From Streptomyces rapamycinicus NRRL 5491 (GTDB lineage: Bacteria > Actinomycetota > Actinomycetes > Streptomycetales > Streptomycetaceae), in NCBI RefSeq assembly GCF_024298965.1, contig NZ_CP085193.1, positions 5,146,001 to 5,210,000 of the forward strand: a DNA stretch of 64,000 nucleotides, given 5' to 3'. Positions 28,000-37,398 of the stretch are shown piece by piece. Numbering within the stretch: position 1 is the first letter of the stretch; each line of letters begins with the position of its first letter. The notes beneath the pieces were generated by a model. That model was not told where the DNA came from. It did no database searches and saw only the letters and a program-made list of their open reading frames with translations. Both the position numbers and the translations under genes were made by a program.

Positions 28000-29060
28000 G
28001 GCGGGCAGCCATCGTCGGATCGCTGGTGGCGGTCGCGGCCGTCATCGGCGGCGGCGTCGCCGTGACGGGACTGGCCCAGCCGCAGAAGGACGAATCCGGG
28101 CCGCGGCGGTCCCAGCTGCCCGCGACAACACAACCCGTCGAGCGCGGCGACCTGACCAGCAGCACCAGCGTCGACGGCACGCTCGGCTACTCCCAGGAAC
28201 GCAAGCTGAACGCCGGGGCGTCCGGCACCCTCACCCGGGTGGCCCGCAGCGGCTCCACCGTCAAGCGGGACGGCCGTCTGTACGCCCTGGACGGCAAGGA
28301 CATACGCCTGATGTACGGGAGCGAGCCGATGTACCGGACGCTGAAGAAGGGCGACACGGGCACCGACGTCAAGCAGTTGAAGGAGAACCTCGTCGAGCTC
28401 GGGTACGGCGGCGCCCTCGTGGCCGACGACGAGTTCACCGCGGGCACGACCGCGGCCGTCGAACGCTGGCAGGAGGACCACGGGCTGAAGGAGACCGGCC
28501 GGATCGGATCCGACCAGATCGCCTTCGCGTCCGGCCCACTGCGGGTGCAGAGCGTGAACGCGTCGGTCGGCGACGTGGCGGCGCCGGGCCAGAAGATCAT
28601 GACCACCACCGGTTCCGACCGGGTCGTACGCCTCGAGGTCAAGGTCTCCGAGGCCGCGCTGGCCAAGCCGGACCACAAGGTGCGGGTGGAGTTGCCCGAC
28701 GGAACCGTCGCCGACGGGACGGTCTCCTCCGTGGGCGAGGTCGCCACGACGGGGGACGACCCGGACGACAAGACCCCGAAGGTCGGCGTCACCGTCACCT
28801 TCGACGATCCCGGCGCGGTGGAGGGTGTCGACAAGTCCCCCGCCACCGTCAGGTTCACCGGCCGGACCCGCAAGGACGTGCTCAGCGTTCCGGTCAGCGC
28901 CCTGCTCGCTCTGGAGGACGGCTCGTTCGGCGTCCAGGTCGTCGTGGGCGGCAAGGCACACGAGGTCAAGGTGCGGCTCGGCATGTTCGCCCAAGGCCGG
29001 GTCGAGGTCTCCGGCGCCGGGCTGCGGGACGGTATGCGGGTCGGGGTGCCCACGACATGA
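27996..29060 (+). CDS. Efflux periplasmic-type adaptor with peptidoglycan-binding-like domain
   Basis: A 354-residue exported protein (N-terminal span AAIVGSLVAVAAVIGGGVAVTG). It resembles HlyD/MacA-like adaptors of Gram-positive MacB-type exporters: a biotinyl-lipoyl-like flank (SVDGTLGYSQERKLNAGASGT) is interrupted by a peptidoglycan-binding 1-type helix bundle (KKGDTGTDVKQLKENLVELGYG...RWQEDHGLKETG). A barrel and membrane-proximal domain follow, ending VEVSGAGLRDGMRVGV. Start and stop overlap the neighbouring genes by four bases each, giving tight translational coupling. Confidence 0.87.
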   Translation: MRRAAIVGSLVAVAAVIGGGVAVTGLAQPQKDESGPRRSQLPATTQPVERGDLTSSTSVDGTLGYSQERKLNAGASGTLTRVARSGSTVKRDGRLYALDGKDIRLMYGSEPMYRTLKKGDTGTDVKQLKENLVELGYGGALVADDEFTAGTTAAVERWQEDHGLKETGRIGSDQIAFASGPLRVQSVNASVGDVAAPGQKIMTTTGSDRVVRLEVKVSEAALAKPDHKVRVELPDGTVADGTVSSVGEVATTGDDPDDKTPKVGVTVTFDDPGAVEGVDKSPATVRFTGRTRKDVLSVPVSALLALEDGSFGVQVVVGGKAHEVKVRLGMFAQGRVEVSGAGLRDGMRVGVPTT

Positions 29061-29806
29061 CCGCCCCTGACAACGCAGCCCGGACCGGACCCGTGGTGCG
29101 GCTGACGGGTGTGACCAAGGAGTACCCGGGCGGGGTCGTGGCCCTGCGCGGTGTGGATCTGACCATCGGCCGGGGCGAACTGGTGGCCATCGTCGGCCCG
29201 TCGGGGTCGGGCAAGTCGACCCTGCTGCACATCGTGGGCACCCTCGACCAGCCTACGGCCGGTTCGGTCACCATCGCGGGCCATGGCGCGGCCGGGCTCG
29301 GCGACCGCGGCCTGTCCGCGCTGCGCGCCCAGCACATCGGCTTCGTCTTCCAGGCGTTCCACCTCGTACCGGGCATGAGCGCGCAGGCCAACGTCGCCGA
29401 GGGGCTGCTCTACTCCGGTCTGCCGCGCGCCGAACGCCGCAGGCGCGCGGTTGAGACCCTGGAACGGGTCGGCCTCGGCGACCGGCTGAACCACCGGCCG
29501 CATGAGTTGTCCGGCGGTCAGAAGCAGCGGGTCGCCATCGCCCGTGCGGTCGTGGGCGAGCCCGATCTGCTCCTCGCCGACGAGCCGACCGGCGCGCTGG
29601 ACTCCGCCTCCGGCGAGGCCGTCGTGGAACTCATCCACGAACTCAACGAGGAGGGCGCGACCATCGCGGTCATCACCCACGACACCGAGATCGCCGCCCG
29701 TCTGCCCCGGCAGGTGCGGATCCGCGACGGCGGCATCGTCCAGGACACCGCTCACGGCCATGGCCACGCGGGTACCCCCGGCCACGTACCGAGCGAGGCC
29801 CGGTGA
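29057..29806 (+). CDS. ABC transporter ATP-binding protein (MacB/LolD type)
   Basis: A 249-residue ATPase. Walker A GPSGSGKST, Q-loop FVFQAFHLVPGMSA, signature LSGGQKQRVAIARA, Walker B LLLADEPTGALD and the H-loop ITHDTEI are all intact. Together with the following FtsX-type permease it would form a MacB-like mechanotransmitting exporter that works on substrates in the membrane or outside it. A His/Gly-rich tail (HGHGHAGTPGH) follows the domain. It overlaps the flanking genes by four bases on each side. Confidence 0.95.
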   Translation: MTAPDNAARTGPVVRLTGVTKEYPGGVVALRGVDLTIGRGELVAIVGPSGSGKSTLLHIVGTLDQPTAGSVTIAGHGAAGLGDRGLSALRAQHIGFVFQAFHLVPGMSAQANVAEGLLYSGLPRAERRRRAVETLERVGLGDRLNHRPHELSGGQKQRVAIARAVVGEPDLLLADEPTGALDSASGEAVVELIHELNEEGATIAVITHDTEIAARLPRQVRIRDGGIVQDTAHGHGHAGTPGHVPSEAR

Positions 29807-31008
29807 GGCGGCGGGGGCCGGTGCTCAAACCGGCCCGTCTGACCCCGCTGGACATCCTGCACACCGGGATGGCCGGGATGCGCAACCGCCCGATGCGCGT
29901 GGTGCTGTCCGCTCTCGGGATCGCCATCGGTATCGCGACGATGATCTCGGTGGTCGGCATCTCCGCCTCCAGCAAGGAGAACCTCCTGCGGGAACTCGAC
30001 AAGCTCGGCACGAACATGCTGGTCGTCACCCCCGGCACGGATCTGGTCACCCAGAAGCCGGCGCCGATGGCCGAGGACGCGGCAGGCAGGGTGGCCCGGA
30101 TCGACGGCGTCGAGCACGTCGGCGCCACCGGTCTGCTGGATCACACCGTCCGCCGGTCGGAGAAGATCGACGACATGATCACCGGCGGTATCTCGGTCCA
30201 GAGCGCCACCGAGGACCTGCTGACCACCCTGCGGGGCAGCATGCGCAGCGGCACCTGGCTCAACGCGGCCACCGGCAAGTACCCCTCGGTGGTGCTCGGC
30301 GATGTCGCGGCTCGGCGCCTCGGCATCACCGAGCCCGGCCAGCGGGTCTACATCGACGACGAGTACTTCACCGTCCTCGGCGTCCTCGACGAACTGCCGT
30401 TGGCCCCCGAGATCGCCCGCTCCGCCCTGGTCGGCTGGGAGGTCGGACGGACACGACTCGGCTTCGACGGCCGGCCGACCACGATCTACGAACGCTCCGC
30501 CGACGGCAGGGTGGAACCGGTCCACAGCCTGATCCCGCGAACGGTCGACCCCCAAACGCCCCATAACGTCGAGGTCACCGACCCGTCGTCCGGGCTCCAG
30601 GCCAAGGCCGCCGCCGAGGGCGCCTTCAGCAACCTGCTGCTCGGACTCGGCGGGGTGGCCCTCCTGGTCGGCGGCGTCGGCGTCGCCAACACCATGATCA
30701 TCTCAGTGCTGGAGCGCCGCTACGAGATCGGCCTGCGCCGCTCCATCGGCGCGACCCGAGGTCAGATCCGGGGCCAGTTCGTCACCGAGTCGCTGCTGCT
30801 GTCCGGACTCGGCGGTCTCGTCGGCATCCTCCTGGGCGCCGCCGTCACCGGCGGCTACGCGGCCGGCAACGGCATTCCCTGGGTGATCCCGCCGTGGACG
30901 ATCGGCGGCGGTTTCGGCGCCACCCTCGTCATCGGCACCCTCGCGGGCCTCTACCCGGCGGTCCGCGCCTCCCATCTGTCCCCGACCCTCGCGCTCCACG
31001 CGACCTGA
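29803..31008 (+). CDS. ABC transporter permease, MacB/FtsX type
   Basis: A 401-residue permease with one N-terminal span (VVLSALGIAIGIATMISVVGI), an extracytoplasmic domain of about 220 residues and three C-terminal spans (GGVALLVGGVGVANTMIISVL, LSGLGGLVGILLGAAVTGGYAAG, GATLVIGTLAGLYPAVRAS). The motif RRYEIGLRRSIGATRGQI is the FtsX/MacB coupling region that contacts the ATPase. The start is a GTG that overlaps the ATPase stop (GTGA). It is the last gene of the four-gene operon; the divergent two-component genes probably control it. Confidence 0.93.
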   Translation: MRRRGPVLKPARLTPLDILHTGMAGMRNRPMRVVLSALGIAIGIATMISVVGISASSKENLLRELDKLGTNMLVVTPGTDLVTQKPAPMAEDAAGRVARIDGVEHVGATGLLDHTVRRSEKIDDMITGGISVQSATEDLLTTLRGSMRSGTWLNAATGKYPSVVLGDVAARRLGITEPGQRVYIDDEYFTVLGVLDELPLAPEIARSALVGWEVGRTRLGFDGRPTTIYERSADGRVEPVHSLIPRTVDPQTPHNVEVTDPSSGLQAKAAAEGAFSNLLLGLGGVALLVGGVGVANTMIISVLERRYEIGLRRSIGATRGQIRGQFVTESLLLSGLGGLVGILLGAAVTGGYAAGNGIPWVIPPWTIGGGFGATLVIGTLAGLYPAVRASHLSPTLALHAT

Positions 31009-31063
31009 TCCAGGCGGCCCCGCCATGGTGCGGGCGAGACATGTGACGACGACTCCTGGACTC

Positions 31064-31963
31064 CTAGCGGGTGAGGAGCTCCCGCAGCGCCTTGGCGATG
31101 TCGGCGGGTGCCTCCTCGGCCATGAAGTGGCCGTGGCCGACGGTGTGGTGCTCCAGATCGTCGGCCCAGGCGCGCCAGAGCGCCGCCGCGTCATAGCCGA
31201 GGGCGGCGCCCCAGTCCTGCTGGATGACGGCGAGCGGCATCGTCAGCCGGCGCCCGGCGTCCCGGTCGGCCCGGTCGTGCTCGACGTCGACACCGGCGGA
31301 GGCCCGGTAGTCGGCCACGATCGACGGCACCGCGGCGCGGCAGGCGTCCAGATAGGCGGTACGGACCTCGGCGGGGATGGCCCGCGGGTCGCCCACCCAC
31401 AGGTCGAGGAAGTGGCCGAAGAAGTCGTCGGGGCAGGCGGCGATCATCCGCTCGGGCAGCCCCGGGGGCTGCGCCATCAGAAAGAGGTGGAAGCCGACGG
31501 CGGCGGTGGTGCCGTGCAGCACGTCCCACATGTCGAGGGTCGGCAGCACGTCCAGGCAGGCGAGATGGGTGACCGTCGCCGGGTGGTCGAGGCCCGCCCG
31601 GAAGGCGACCAGGGCGCCGCGGTCATGACCGGCCAGCGCGAAGCGGTCATGACCGAGCGCGCGGGCCAGGGCGACGATGTCGGCGGCCATGGTGCGCTTG
31701 GCGTAGGCGGCGGGGTCGGCGTCGGTCTCCCCGTCGGCATCGGCCGCCGGTTTGTCGCTCGCGCCGTAGCCGCGCAGATCGGGGCAGATCACGGTGTGAT
31801 CGGCCGCGAGGTCGGCGGCCACGTGCCGCCACATGAGGTGGGTCTGCGGGAAGCCGTGCAGCAGGACGACGGGGCTGCCGGAGCCCGCGACGGCCACGTT
31901 CAGGGACACGCCGTCGGCGACGGGGACGCGGCGGTAGTCGAAGCCGGGAATGACAGGGGCCAT
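31064..31963 (-). CDS. Alpha/beta hydrolase, fluoroacetate-dehalogenase-like
   Basis: A 299-residue alpha/beta hydrolase. The oxyanion-hole HGFPQTHLMW, DLRGYGASDKP, and the nucleophile elbow GHDRGALVAFR with Asp as nucleophile point to the haloacid dehalogenase/epoxide hydrolase branch; the catalytic His is in GHGHFMAEE. The DLRGYG and HDRGA context is that of fluoroacetate dehalogenases and their relatives, but actual halogen substrates cannot be inferred from motifs alone. It converges on the ABC permease gene. Upstream (31990-32061) there is a run of GACCGGAT repeats. Confidence 0.87.
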   Translation of the reverse strand: MAPVIPGFDYRRVPVADGVSLNVAVAGSGSPVVLLHGFPQTHLMWRHVAADLAADHTVICPDLRGYGASDKPAADADGETDADPAAYAKRTMAADIVALARALGHDRFALAGHDRGALVAFRAGLDHPATVTHLACLDVLPTLDMWDVLHGTTAAVGFHLFLMAQPPGLPERMIAACPDDFFGHFLDLWVGDPRAIPAEVRTAYLDACRAAVPSIVADYRASAGVDVEHDRADRDAGRRLTMPLAVIQQDWGAALGYDAAALWRAWADDLEHHTVGHGHFMAEEAPADIAKALRELLTR

Positions 31964-32142
31964 GGGTGAGCGCGCTTTCTGTGGAGGATCCGGGCGACCG
32001 GACGATACCGGGCGACCGGACTGGATGACTGGACGACCGGATGACCGGATGACCGGATGACGTGGGCAACCAGTAGGTGACCAGGTGACTGTCAGCCTCC
32101 CGGGTGCGGATGAGCATCCGATCAGCGCGCTACCGTGACCGC

Positions 32143-34248
32143 ATGCGGGTCGGTTTCGGGGTGCTGGGGCCGGTGGTGGCCTGGGACGCGGACGCCGGCG
32201 GGCGCGCGATCGCGCTCAAAGGTCCACGGCACCGCGAGGTGCTGGCCCGGCTGATCGTCGCCCGCCGCCGTGTCGTACCCGTCTCCCGGCTGATCGAGGA
32301 CCTGTGGGCGGAGCCGCCACCGGGCGCGGTGGGCGCGGTGCGTACGTTCGTGGCCGCGCTGCGCCGCGCGCTGGAGCCGCAGCGCCCGCCGCGCACCCCG
32401 GCCCGGCTGCTGGTCACCGAGGGCCCCGGGTACGCGCTGCGGGCCGATCCGGACGCGGTGGACGCCTGGCGCTTCGAACGGGACGTGGCCGCCGCCGCGA
32501 CCCTGCCGCCGGACGGTGCGCTGCCCCGGCTGGAGGAGGCGCTGAGCCGGTGGCGCGGACCCGCGTACGCGGAGTTCGCCGACGAGGGCTGGGCCCGGGG
32601 CGAGCGCTCCCGGCTGGCGGAGCTGCGGCTGCACGCCGTCGAGCGGCAGGCGGAGGCCCGGCTGGCGCTGGGCCGGGCCGCCGAGGCGGTGCCGGACCTG
32701 GAGGCGCATCTGGCCGAGCACCCCTGGCGCGAGGGCGCCTGGCGGGCGCTGGCCCTCGCGCTGTACCGCACCGGACGCCAGGGCGACGCGCTGGCGGTAC
32801 TGCGCCGGGCCCGCTCCCTGCTGGTCGAGCAGCTGGGCGTGGACCCCGGCCCGGAGCTGCGCCGCCTGGAGACGGACATCCTCGGCCAGGCGCCCCACCT
32901 CGACCCCGCCGCGGCGCGGGGCGGCGCGGCGGCCCAGGTGTGGGCGGACGCGACCGCCGCGTACGACCGCGCCGTGGCCTCCGGCGCCCGCACCCGCCTG
33001 GAGTCGACGGCCGCCCTGCTCCGCGACCTCTCGATGACCGGTGGCGGCGGCCTGCTGACGGCCCGCCGACAACGCGTGACGGCCGTGGCGGCGGCGGAAG
33101 AACTGGGCGACCCCGAACTGACCGCCCGCGTCATCGGCGCCTACGACGTCCCCGCGATCTGGACCCGCCTGGACGACCCCGAACAGGCGGCATCGATCGT
33201 AAGGACAGCCGAACGCACGTTGGCCGCGCTCGCGGCCGGTTCCGGGCCGGTCGGCCATGACGCGATCCGCGCCCGGCTGCTGGCGACGATCGCCGTCGAG
33301 TCGCGCGGTGGGCGGTCCGAGCGGGGGCGGCAGGCGGCTCGGCAGGCCGAGGAGATCGCCCGGCGGCTGGACGATCCCGGGCTGCTGGCATTCGCGCTGA
33401 ACGGCGTCTTCATGCAGAGCTTCGAGCGCGCGGGGCTGGCGCCGCGCCGGGACGCGACCGGGGCCGAGCTGATCGCCCTCGCGGCGCGGCACGGGCTGGT
33501 CGCCTTCGAGGTGCTCGGCCATCTCATCCGGCTCCAGGCCCGCGGCGCGCTCGGGGACTTCGCGGCGGCCGACCGGCACGCGGCCGCCGCCGAGCGGCTG
33601 GGCGAGCGCCATGAGCGGCCGCTGGTGGGGGTGTTCACCGCGTGGTACCGGGCGCTGCGGCTGGCCGCGACGGGACGGGCGGCCGAGGCAGTGGTCGAGG
33701 TCGCGGACGAGGCTGTGGCCGAGACCACGGACCAGGCGGTGGTCGAGACCGCGGACCAGGCGGCGGCCGAGGCCACGGACCGGGCGGCGGCCGAGGTCGC
33801 GGACGAGGCCGCGGTCGAGGCGGCCTACCGGGACGCCGCCGCGCGGCTGGACGGCGCCGGGATGCCCGGCCTGGAGCGCGGCCTGCCACAGCTCGCGCTG
33901 CTCTGTCTGCGCGTGGAGCGGGGGCGCCCCGCCCCGACCGACGCGGACCTCGACTGGGGGCCGTACGCGCCCTGGGCCCGCCCGCTGGTGCTGCTGGCCC
34001 AGGACCGCCGCGCCGAGGCCGCGGCGGCGCTGCGCGAAGTCCCGGAGCCGCCCCGCGATCTGCTGCTGGAGGCGCTGTGGTGTCTCACCGGGCAGGCGGC
34101 CATCGCCGTCGGCGACCGGGAGACGATCGCGCGCGCCCACGCGGCGTTGACCCCGGCGGCGGCCGAGCTCGCCGGGGCGGGCAGCGGTCTGCTCACCCTG
34201 GGCCCGGTCTCCCGGCACCTGGCCGATCTGGCCGAGGCCCTGCGGTGA
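32143..34248 (+). CDS. BTAD-domain (AfsR/SARP-like) transcriptional regulator
   Basis: A 701-residue regulator. An OmpR-like winged helix (residues 1-95: GPRHREVLARLIVARRRVVPVSRLIEDLW) is followed by the bacterial transcriptional activation domain (about 100-245: LPRLEEALSRWRGPAYAEF, LVEQLGVDPGPELRRLE). No P-loop NTPase (NB-ARC) follows; the rest is an all-helical TPR-like region. Such SARP-like proteins usually activate specialised-metabolite genes, though no obvious cluster is adjacent. Residues 516-563 are six 8-residue Ala/Glu-rich repeats. The ATG at 32143 gives a proper domain start; an upstream in-frame ATG at 32104 adds 13 residues. Confidence 0.88.
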   Translation: MRVGFGVLGPVVAWDADAGGRAIALKGPRHREVLARLIVARRRVVPVSRLIEDLWAEPPPGAVGAVRTFVAALRRALEPQRPPRTPARLLVTEGPGYALRADPDAVDAWRFERDVAAAATLPPDGALPRLEEALSRWRGPAYAEFADEGWARGERSRLAELRLHAVERQAEARLALGRAAEAVPDLEAHLAEHPWREGAWRALALALYRTGRQGDALAVLRRARSLLVEQLGVDPGPELRRLETDILGQAPHLDPAAARGGAAAQVWADATAAYDRAVASGARTRLESTAALLRDLSMTGGGGLLTARRQRVTAVAAAEELGDPELTARVIGAYDVPAIWTRLDDPEQAASIVRTAERTLAALAAGSGPVGHDAIRARLLATIAVESRGGRSERGRQAARQAEEIARRLDDPGLLAFALNGVFMQSFERAGLAPRRDATGAELIALAARHGLVAFEVLGHLIRLQARGALGDFAAADRHAAAAERLGERHERPLVGVFTAWYRALRLAATGRAAEAVVEVADEAVAETTDQAVVETADQAAAEATDRAAAEVADEAAVEAAYRDAAARLDGAGMPGLERGLPQLALLCLRVERGRPAPTDADLDWGPYAPWARPLVLLAQDRRAEAAAALREVPEPPRDLLLEALWCLTGQAAIAVGDRETIARAHAALTPAAAELAGAGSGLLTLGPVSRHLADLAEALR
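33688..33831 (+). repeat. 24-bp tandem repeats inside the BTAD regulator gene
   Basis: Six units of 24 bases encode AVVEVADE, AVAETTDQ, AVVETADQ, AAAEATDR, AAAEVADE and AAVEAAYR. The repeats are in frame and helix-compatible. Confidence 0.85.
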
Positions 34249-34325
34249 GGCCGCGGCCTCGCGCCGGACGGCTCTTTCCCCTCCCCGCCCCTTCCCGATA
34301 CCAGGGGCTCCGCCCCTGGACCCCA

Positions 34326-34629
34326 GGATCTGGGGCGGAGCCCCGGTTTCGGGATCTGAGGCGCAGCCCCGGCCCGGGGTCTGGGGCGGAGCCCCGGGCC
34401 AGAGCCTGAGGCGGACCCCCGGCCCAGAGCCTGAGGCACAACCCCGGCCCAGAGCATGAGGCGGACCCCCGACCCGGGATCTGGGGCGGACCCCCCGCCC
34501 GGGGGCTGGGGCGGACCCCCGGCCCAGAGCCTGAGGCACAACCCCGGCCCAGAGCCTGAGGCGGACCCCCGACCCGGGGGCTGGGGCGGACCCCCGGGCC
34601 GGGGTCTGGGGCGGAGCCCCGGTTTCGGG
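34326..34629. repeat. Twelve-unit array of about 25-bp GC-rich repeats
   Basis: The 34249-34683 gap has no gene. It holds about 12 consecutive units, each close to GCCTGAGGCGGACCCCCGG plus CCCAGA. Two variants alternate (CTGGGGCGGA and CTGAGGCACA). Single copies of such GGGGC(G/T)GAGCCCC sequences are common between Streptomyces genes; a dozen in tandem is unusual. The array ends in TTTCGGGAAGGGGCGGGG, mirrored at 34284-34298. Confidence 0.8.
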
Positions 34630-34683
34630 AAGGGGCGGGGAGGGGAGCAGCCCGCCGCGGGCGTCAAGATCCGCCGCACGCCC

Positions 34684-34947
34684 CTAGCCTCCGTTCGCTA
34701 CCACCTCGAAGCGCCAGCGGTGAACCGCACGCCGCGCCAAGTCCTCCCCCGGCTCGGGGAGTTCCGGCAGGCCCTGGGTGTCGTAGGCGCCGTCCCACCA
34801 CGTGATGACGAGGACGCGGTCCTCGGGTGCGCGGAAGGTTTCGCGGCGGAGCGGGGGCGGGTCGAGGGTCTGGTGGGTGGCCCAGGCCAGGAGTTCCTCG
34901 CCCTTTCCGGCCACGGCCCGGGCTTCCCACATCAACGCGACGGTCAT
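34684..34947 (-). CDS. Small conserved protein (ABM-like fold suspected)
   Basis: An 87-residue protein of unknown function starting [26 protein letters not shown]. Its predicted strand-helix start, the central [12 protein letters not shown] and the closing [12 protein letters not shown] suggest a small ferredoxin-like/antibiotic-biosynthesis-monooxygenase fold, but no catalytic motif is recognised. The ATG overlaps the TGA of tsaD (ATGA), so it belongs to the tsaB-rimI-tsaD operon. The function is unassigned. Confidence 0.75.
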   Translation of the reverse strand: MTVALMWEARAVAGKGEELLAWATHQTLDPPPLRRETFRAPEDRVLVITWWDGAYDTQGLPELPEPGEDLARRAVHRWRFEVVANGG

Positions 34948-36062
34948 GCGTACAGGTTCTTCCGGCTCAGCTCGTGCACATGGTCGTGGGAGTGGGAGTT
35001 GGAGTGGGAGTGCGCGTCCGGGTCCGGGACGTGTGGGTCGGTCACCGGGAGGGACGAGTCGGCCGACAGGTCCCACGCCGACGCCGACCGCCCCCGCGCC
35101 ACCATCTCCGCGCCGAGCGCCGCGACCATCGCCCCGTTGTCCGTGCACAGCTTCGGCCGCGGCACCCGCAGGGTGAGGCCCGCGTCCTCGCAGCGGCGTT
35201 CGGCCATCGCCCGCAGCCGGGAGTTGGCGGCGACGCCGCCGCCGATCATCAGGTGCTCCACGCCCTCGTCCTTGCAGGCGCGGACGGCCTTGCGGGTCAG
35301 CACGTCCACGACCGCCTCCTGGAAGGAGGCCGAGACATCGGCGATCGGGACCTCCTCGCCCGCCGCCCGCTTCGCCTCGATCCAGCGGGCGACGGCGGTC
35401 TTCAGCCCCGAGAAGGAGAAGTCGTACGCGGCGTCCCGAGGGCCGGTCAGCCCGCGCGGGAAGGCGATCGCGTCCGGGTCGCCCTCGCGGGCGATGCGGT
35501 CGATGACGGGCCCGCCGGGGAAGCCCAGGTTCAGCACCCGGGCGATCTTGTCGAACGCCTCGCCCGCCGCGTCGTCGATGGTCGAGCCGAGCGGGCGGAC
35601 GTCGGCGGTGATGTCGGGCGCGAGGAGCAGCGACGAGTGCCCGCCGCTCACCAGCAGCGCCATCGTCGGCTCGGGCAGCGGACCGTGCTCCAGCTGGTCG
35701 ACGCAGATGTGGGAGGCGAGGTGGTTGACGCCGTAGAGCGGCTTGCCGAGGGCGTAGGCGTACGCCTTGGCGGCCGAGACGCCGACCAGCAGCGCGCCCG
35801 CGAGCCCGGGGCCCGCGGTGACGGCGATGCCGTCGAGGTCGGAGGCGGCGACCCCGGCCTCCTTCAGCGCGCGCTGGATCGTGGGGACCATCGCCTCCAG
35901 ATGGGCGCGGCTGGCGACCTCCGGGACCACCCCCCCGAAGCGGGCGTGCTCGTCCACGCTGGAGGCGACGGCGTCAGCGAGGAGGGTGTGGCCGCGGACG
36001 ATGCCGACGCCGGTCTCGTCGCAGGAGGTCTCGATGCCGAGGACGAGGGGTTCGTCAGCCAT
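34944..36062 (-). CDS. tsaD: tRNA N6-threonylcarbamoyladenosine transferase TsaD
   Basis: A 372-residue ASKHA-fold enzyme. With TsaB and TsaE it places the threonylcarbamoyl group on A37 of ANN-decoding tRNAs. [29 protein letters not shown] (the metal-binding HxxxH), LVSGGHSSL and [16 protein letters not shown] are the family motifs. The C-terminal tail after MVARGRS is unusual: 40 residues rich in Ser/His ([14 protein letters not shown]), encoded by GTGGGA-like DNA repeats. rimI upstream overlaps it by eight bases, and the small 87-aa gene overlaps its stop. Confidence 0.95.
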   Translation of the reverse strand: MADEPLVLGIETSCDETGVGIVRGHTLLADAVASSVDEHARFGGVVPEVASRAHLEAMVPTIQRALKEAGVAASDLDGIAVTAGPGLAGALLVGVSAAKAYAYALGKPLYGVNHLASHICVDQLEHGPLPEPTMALLVSGGHSSLLLAPDITADVRPLGSTIDDAAGEAFDKIARVLNLGFPGGPVIDRIAREGDPDAIAFPRGLTGPRDAAYDFSFSGLKTAVARWIEAKRAAGEEVPIADVSASFQEAVVDVLTRKAVRACKDEGVEHLMIGGGVAANSRLRAMAERRCEDAGLTLRVPRPKLCTDNGAMVAALGAEMVARGRSASAWDLSADSSLPVTDPHVPDPDAHSHSNSHSHDHVHELSRKNLYA

Positions 36063-36696
36063 GGGTCTCGGTTCCTTGTACTGATGGGGTCGCGGGGTTC
36101 GCGGGGTTGGCCGTGTGCGCGGTGGACGCCGTGTTCGCCGTGGGTTCGATGGACTCGCCGGGCTCGCCGGGCTCGCCGTTCGCGGTCGTCGCGGCGCTCG
36201 CCGTCACCGCACTCGCCGTCGCCGGGTCGGCCAGCCGCATGACCAGGGCGTCCACATTGCCGGGCTGGTAGTAGCCCTTGCGTATGCCGATGGGTTCGAA
36301 GCCGAAGCGCTCGTACAGCCGCTGGGCGCGGGCGTTGTCCACCCGCATCTCCAGCAGTACCTCACGGCACTCGAACGCGGTGGCGGCCGTAAGGAGGTCG
36401 GTGAGGAGGCGGGCGCCGAGGCCGGTGCCCCACTGGTCGCGGGCGGCGGCGATGGTCTGGACGTCGCCGGTGCGGTCGACGGCCGCGAGCCCGGCGTACC
36501 CGACCAGCCGGGGCCCGTCCTCCGCCACCACATAGTGGCGGGTGGCGTCCCGGCCCCGGGCGTGCGCGAGCTCGGACCAGAACATCCCCCGCGACCAGGC
36601 GTCCTCGGGGAACAGCTCCTCCTCGAGCTCCATCACCCGTTCCAGGTCCCACCAGCGCATCTCGCGCAGGGTCACGGTCGTGCCGGTGCCGGTCAC
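36055..36696 (-). CDS. rimI: Ribosomal-protein-alanine N-acetyltransferase-like GNAT (RimI)
   Basis: A 213-residue GNAT protein. It begins [22 protein letters not shown], has the acetyl-CoA loop [11 protein letters not shown] and ends the domain with [18 protein letters not shown]. RimI acetylates the N-terminus of S18 in E. coli, and the gene is often embedded between tsaB and tsaD as here. The start is a GTG at 36696 whose bases overlap the tsaB stop. About 55 residues of Ala/Thr/Pro/Asn-rich tail follow the GNAT domain, an extension not needed for the fold. Confidence 0.9.
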   Translation of the reverse strand: MTGTGTTVTLREMRWWDLERVMELEEELFPEDAWSRGMFWSELAHARGRDATRHYVVAEDGPRLVGYAGLAAVDRTGDVQTIAAARDQWGTGLGARLLTDLLTAATAFECREVLLEMRVDNARAQRLYERFGFEPIGIRKGYYQPGNVDALVMRLADPATASAVTASAATTANGEPGEPGESIEPTANTASTAHTANPANPATPSVQGTETHG

Positions 36697-37361
36697 TTCG
36701 GGGTGACCACCTTGTAGTTGGCGGGCACCTTGGCGTCGGGGCGGCGCAGATACAGCGGCCGGGGCGGCGCCAGTTCCTCGCCGCGCGCCAGCTTCTCGGC
36801 GGCGAGCGCGGCGAGCGCCCCGGCCGACTGGTGCTCCGGCATCCCGGGCGGTACGTCGGCGAAGGCCGCCGGGTAGAGCAGCGCGCCCGCGCCGACAGCG
36901 GGCAGCCCGGCCACCCGCTCGGCGAGCTCGGCGGGGTGGTCGACGGCGGGCTCGGTGACGCGGGTGCGGGCGTCGTCGTAGCGCGCCCAGTAGACCTCCT
37001 TGCGCCGCGCGTCCGTGGCCACGACGAAGGGGCCTGCCAGACCGGCCTGCCCGGCGGCGTACGCGATCCCGTCCAGCGTGCACAGCCCGTGGACGGGGAG
37101 ATCGAGCGCCGACCCGAAGGTGGCCGCGGTGACCAGGCCGACGCGCAGTCCGGTGTACGGGCCGGGGCCCACGCCGACGACGATCTCCGTCACCGCGCCC
37201 AGCTCGGTGCCCGCGGCTTTCAGCGTCCGGTGGACGGCGGGCAGCAGGAGTTCGCCGTGGCGCCGGGCGTCCACGTCGGAGGACTCGGCGATCACTGCGG
37301 AGCCGTCGTGCAGGGCGACGGTCACGGCGGGGGTGGCGGTATCAAGAGCGAGCAACAGCAC
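36693..37361 (-). CDS. tsaB: tRNA t6A biosynthesis protein TsaB
   Basis: A 222-residue inactive ASKHA homologue that partners TsaD. LLALDTATPAVTVALHDG, RRHGELLLPAVHRTLKAAG, VVGVGPGPYTGLRVGL and FVVATDARRKEVYWARY are the family patterns. It heads the minus-strand operon tsaB-rimI-tsaD-87aa, with overlaps of four to eight bases throughout. Confidence 0.94.
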   Translation of the reverse strand: MLLLALDTATPAVTVALHDGSAVIAESSDVDARRHGELLLPAVHRTLKAAGTELGAVTEIVVGVGPGPYTGLRVGLVTAATFGSALDLPVHGLCTLDGIAYAAGQAGLAGPFVVATDARRKEVYWARYDDARTRVTEPAVDHPAELAERVAGLPAVGAGALLYPAAFADVPPGMPEHQSAGALAALAAEKLARGEELAPPRPLYLRRPDAKVPANYKVVTPK

Positions 37362-37398
37362 GAGAACAGCCTACGGCGCGCCGGGAGGTCGTTCTTTC

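Noticed and set aside
32122..34539. 805-codon minus-strand frame opposite the BTAD regulator
   Set aside because: It runs through the intergenic repeat array and opposite a well-supported regulator gene; no motif found.
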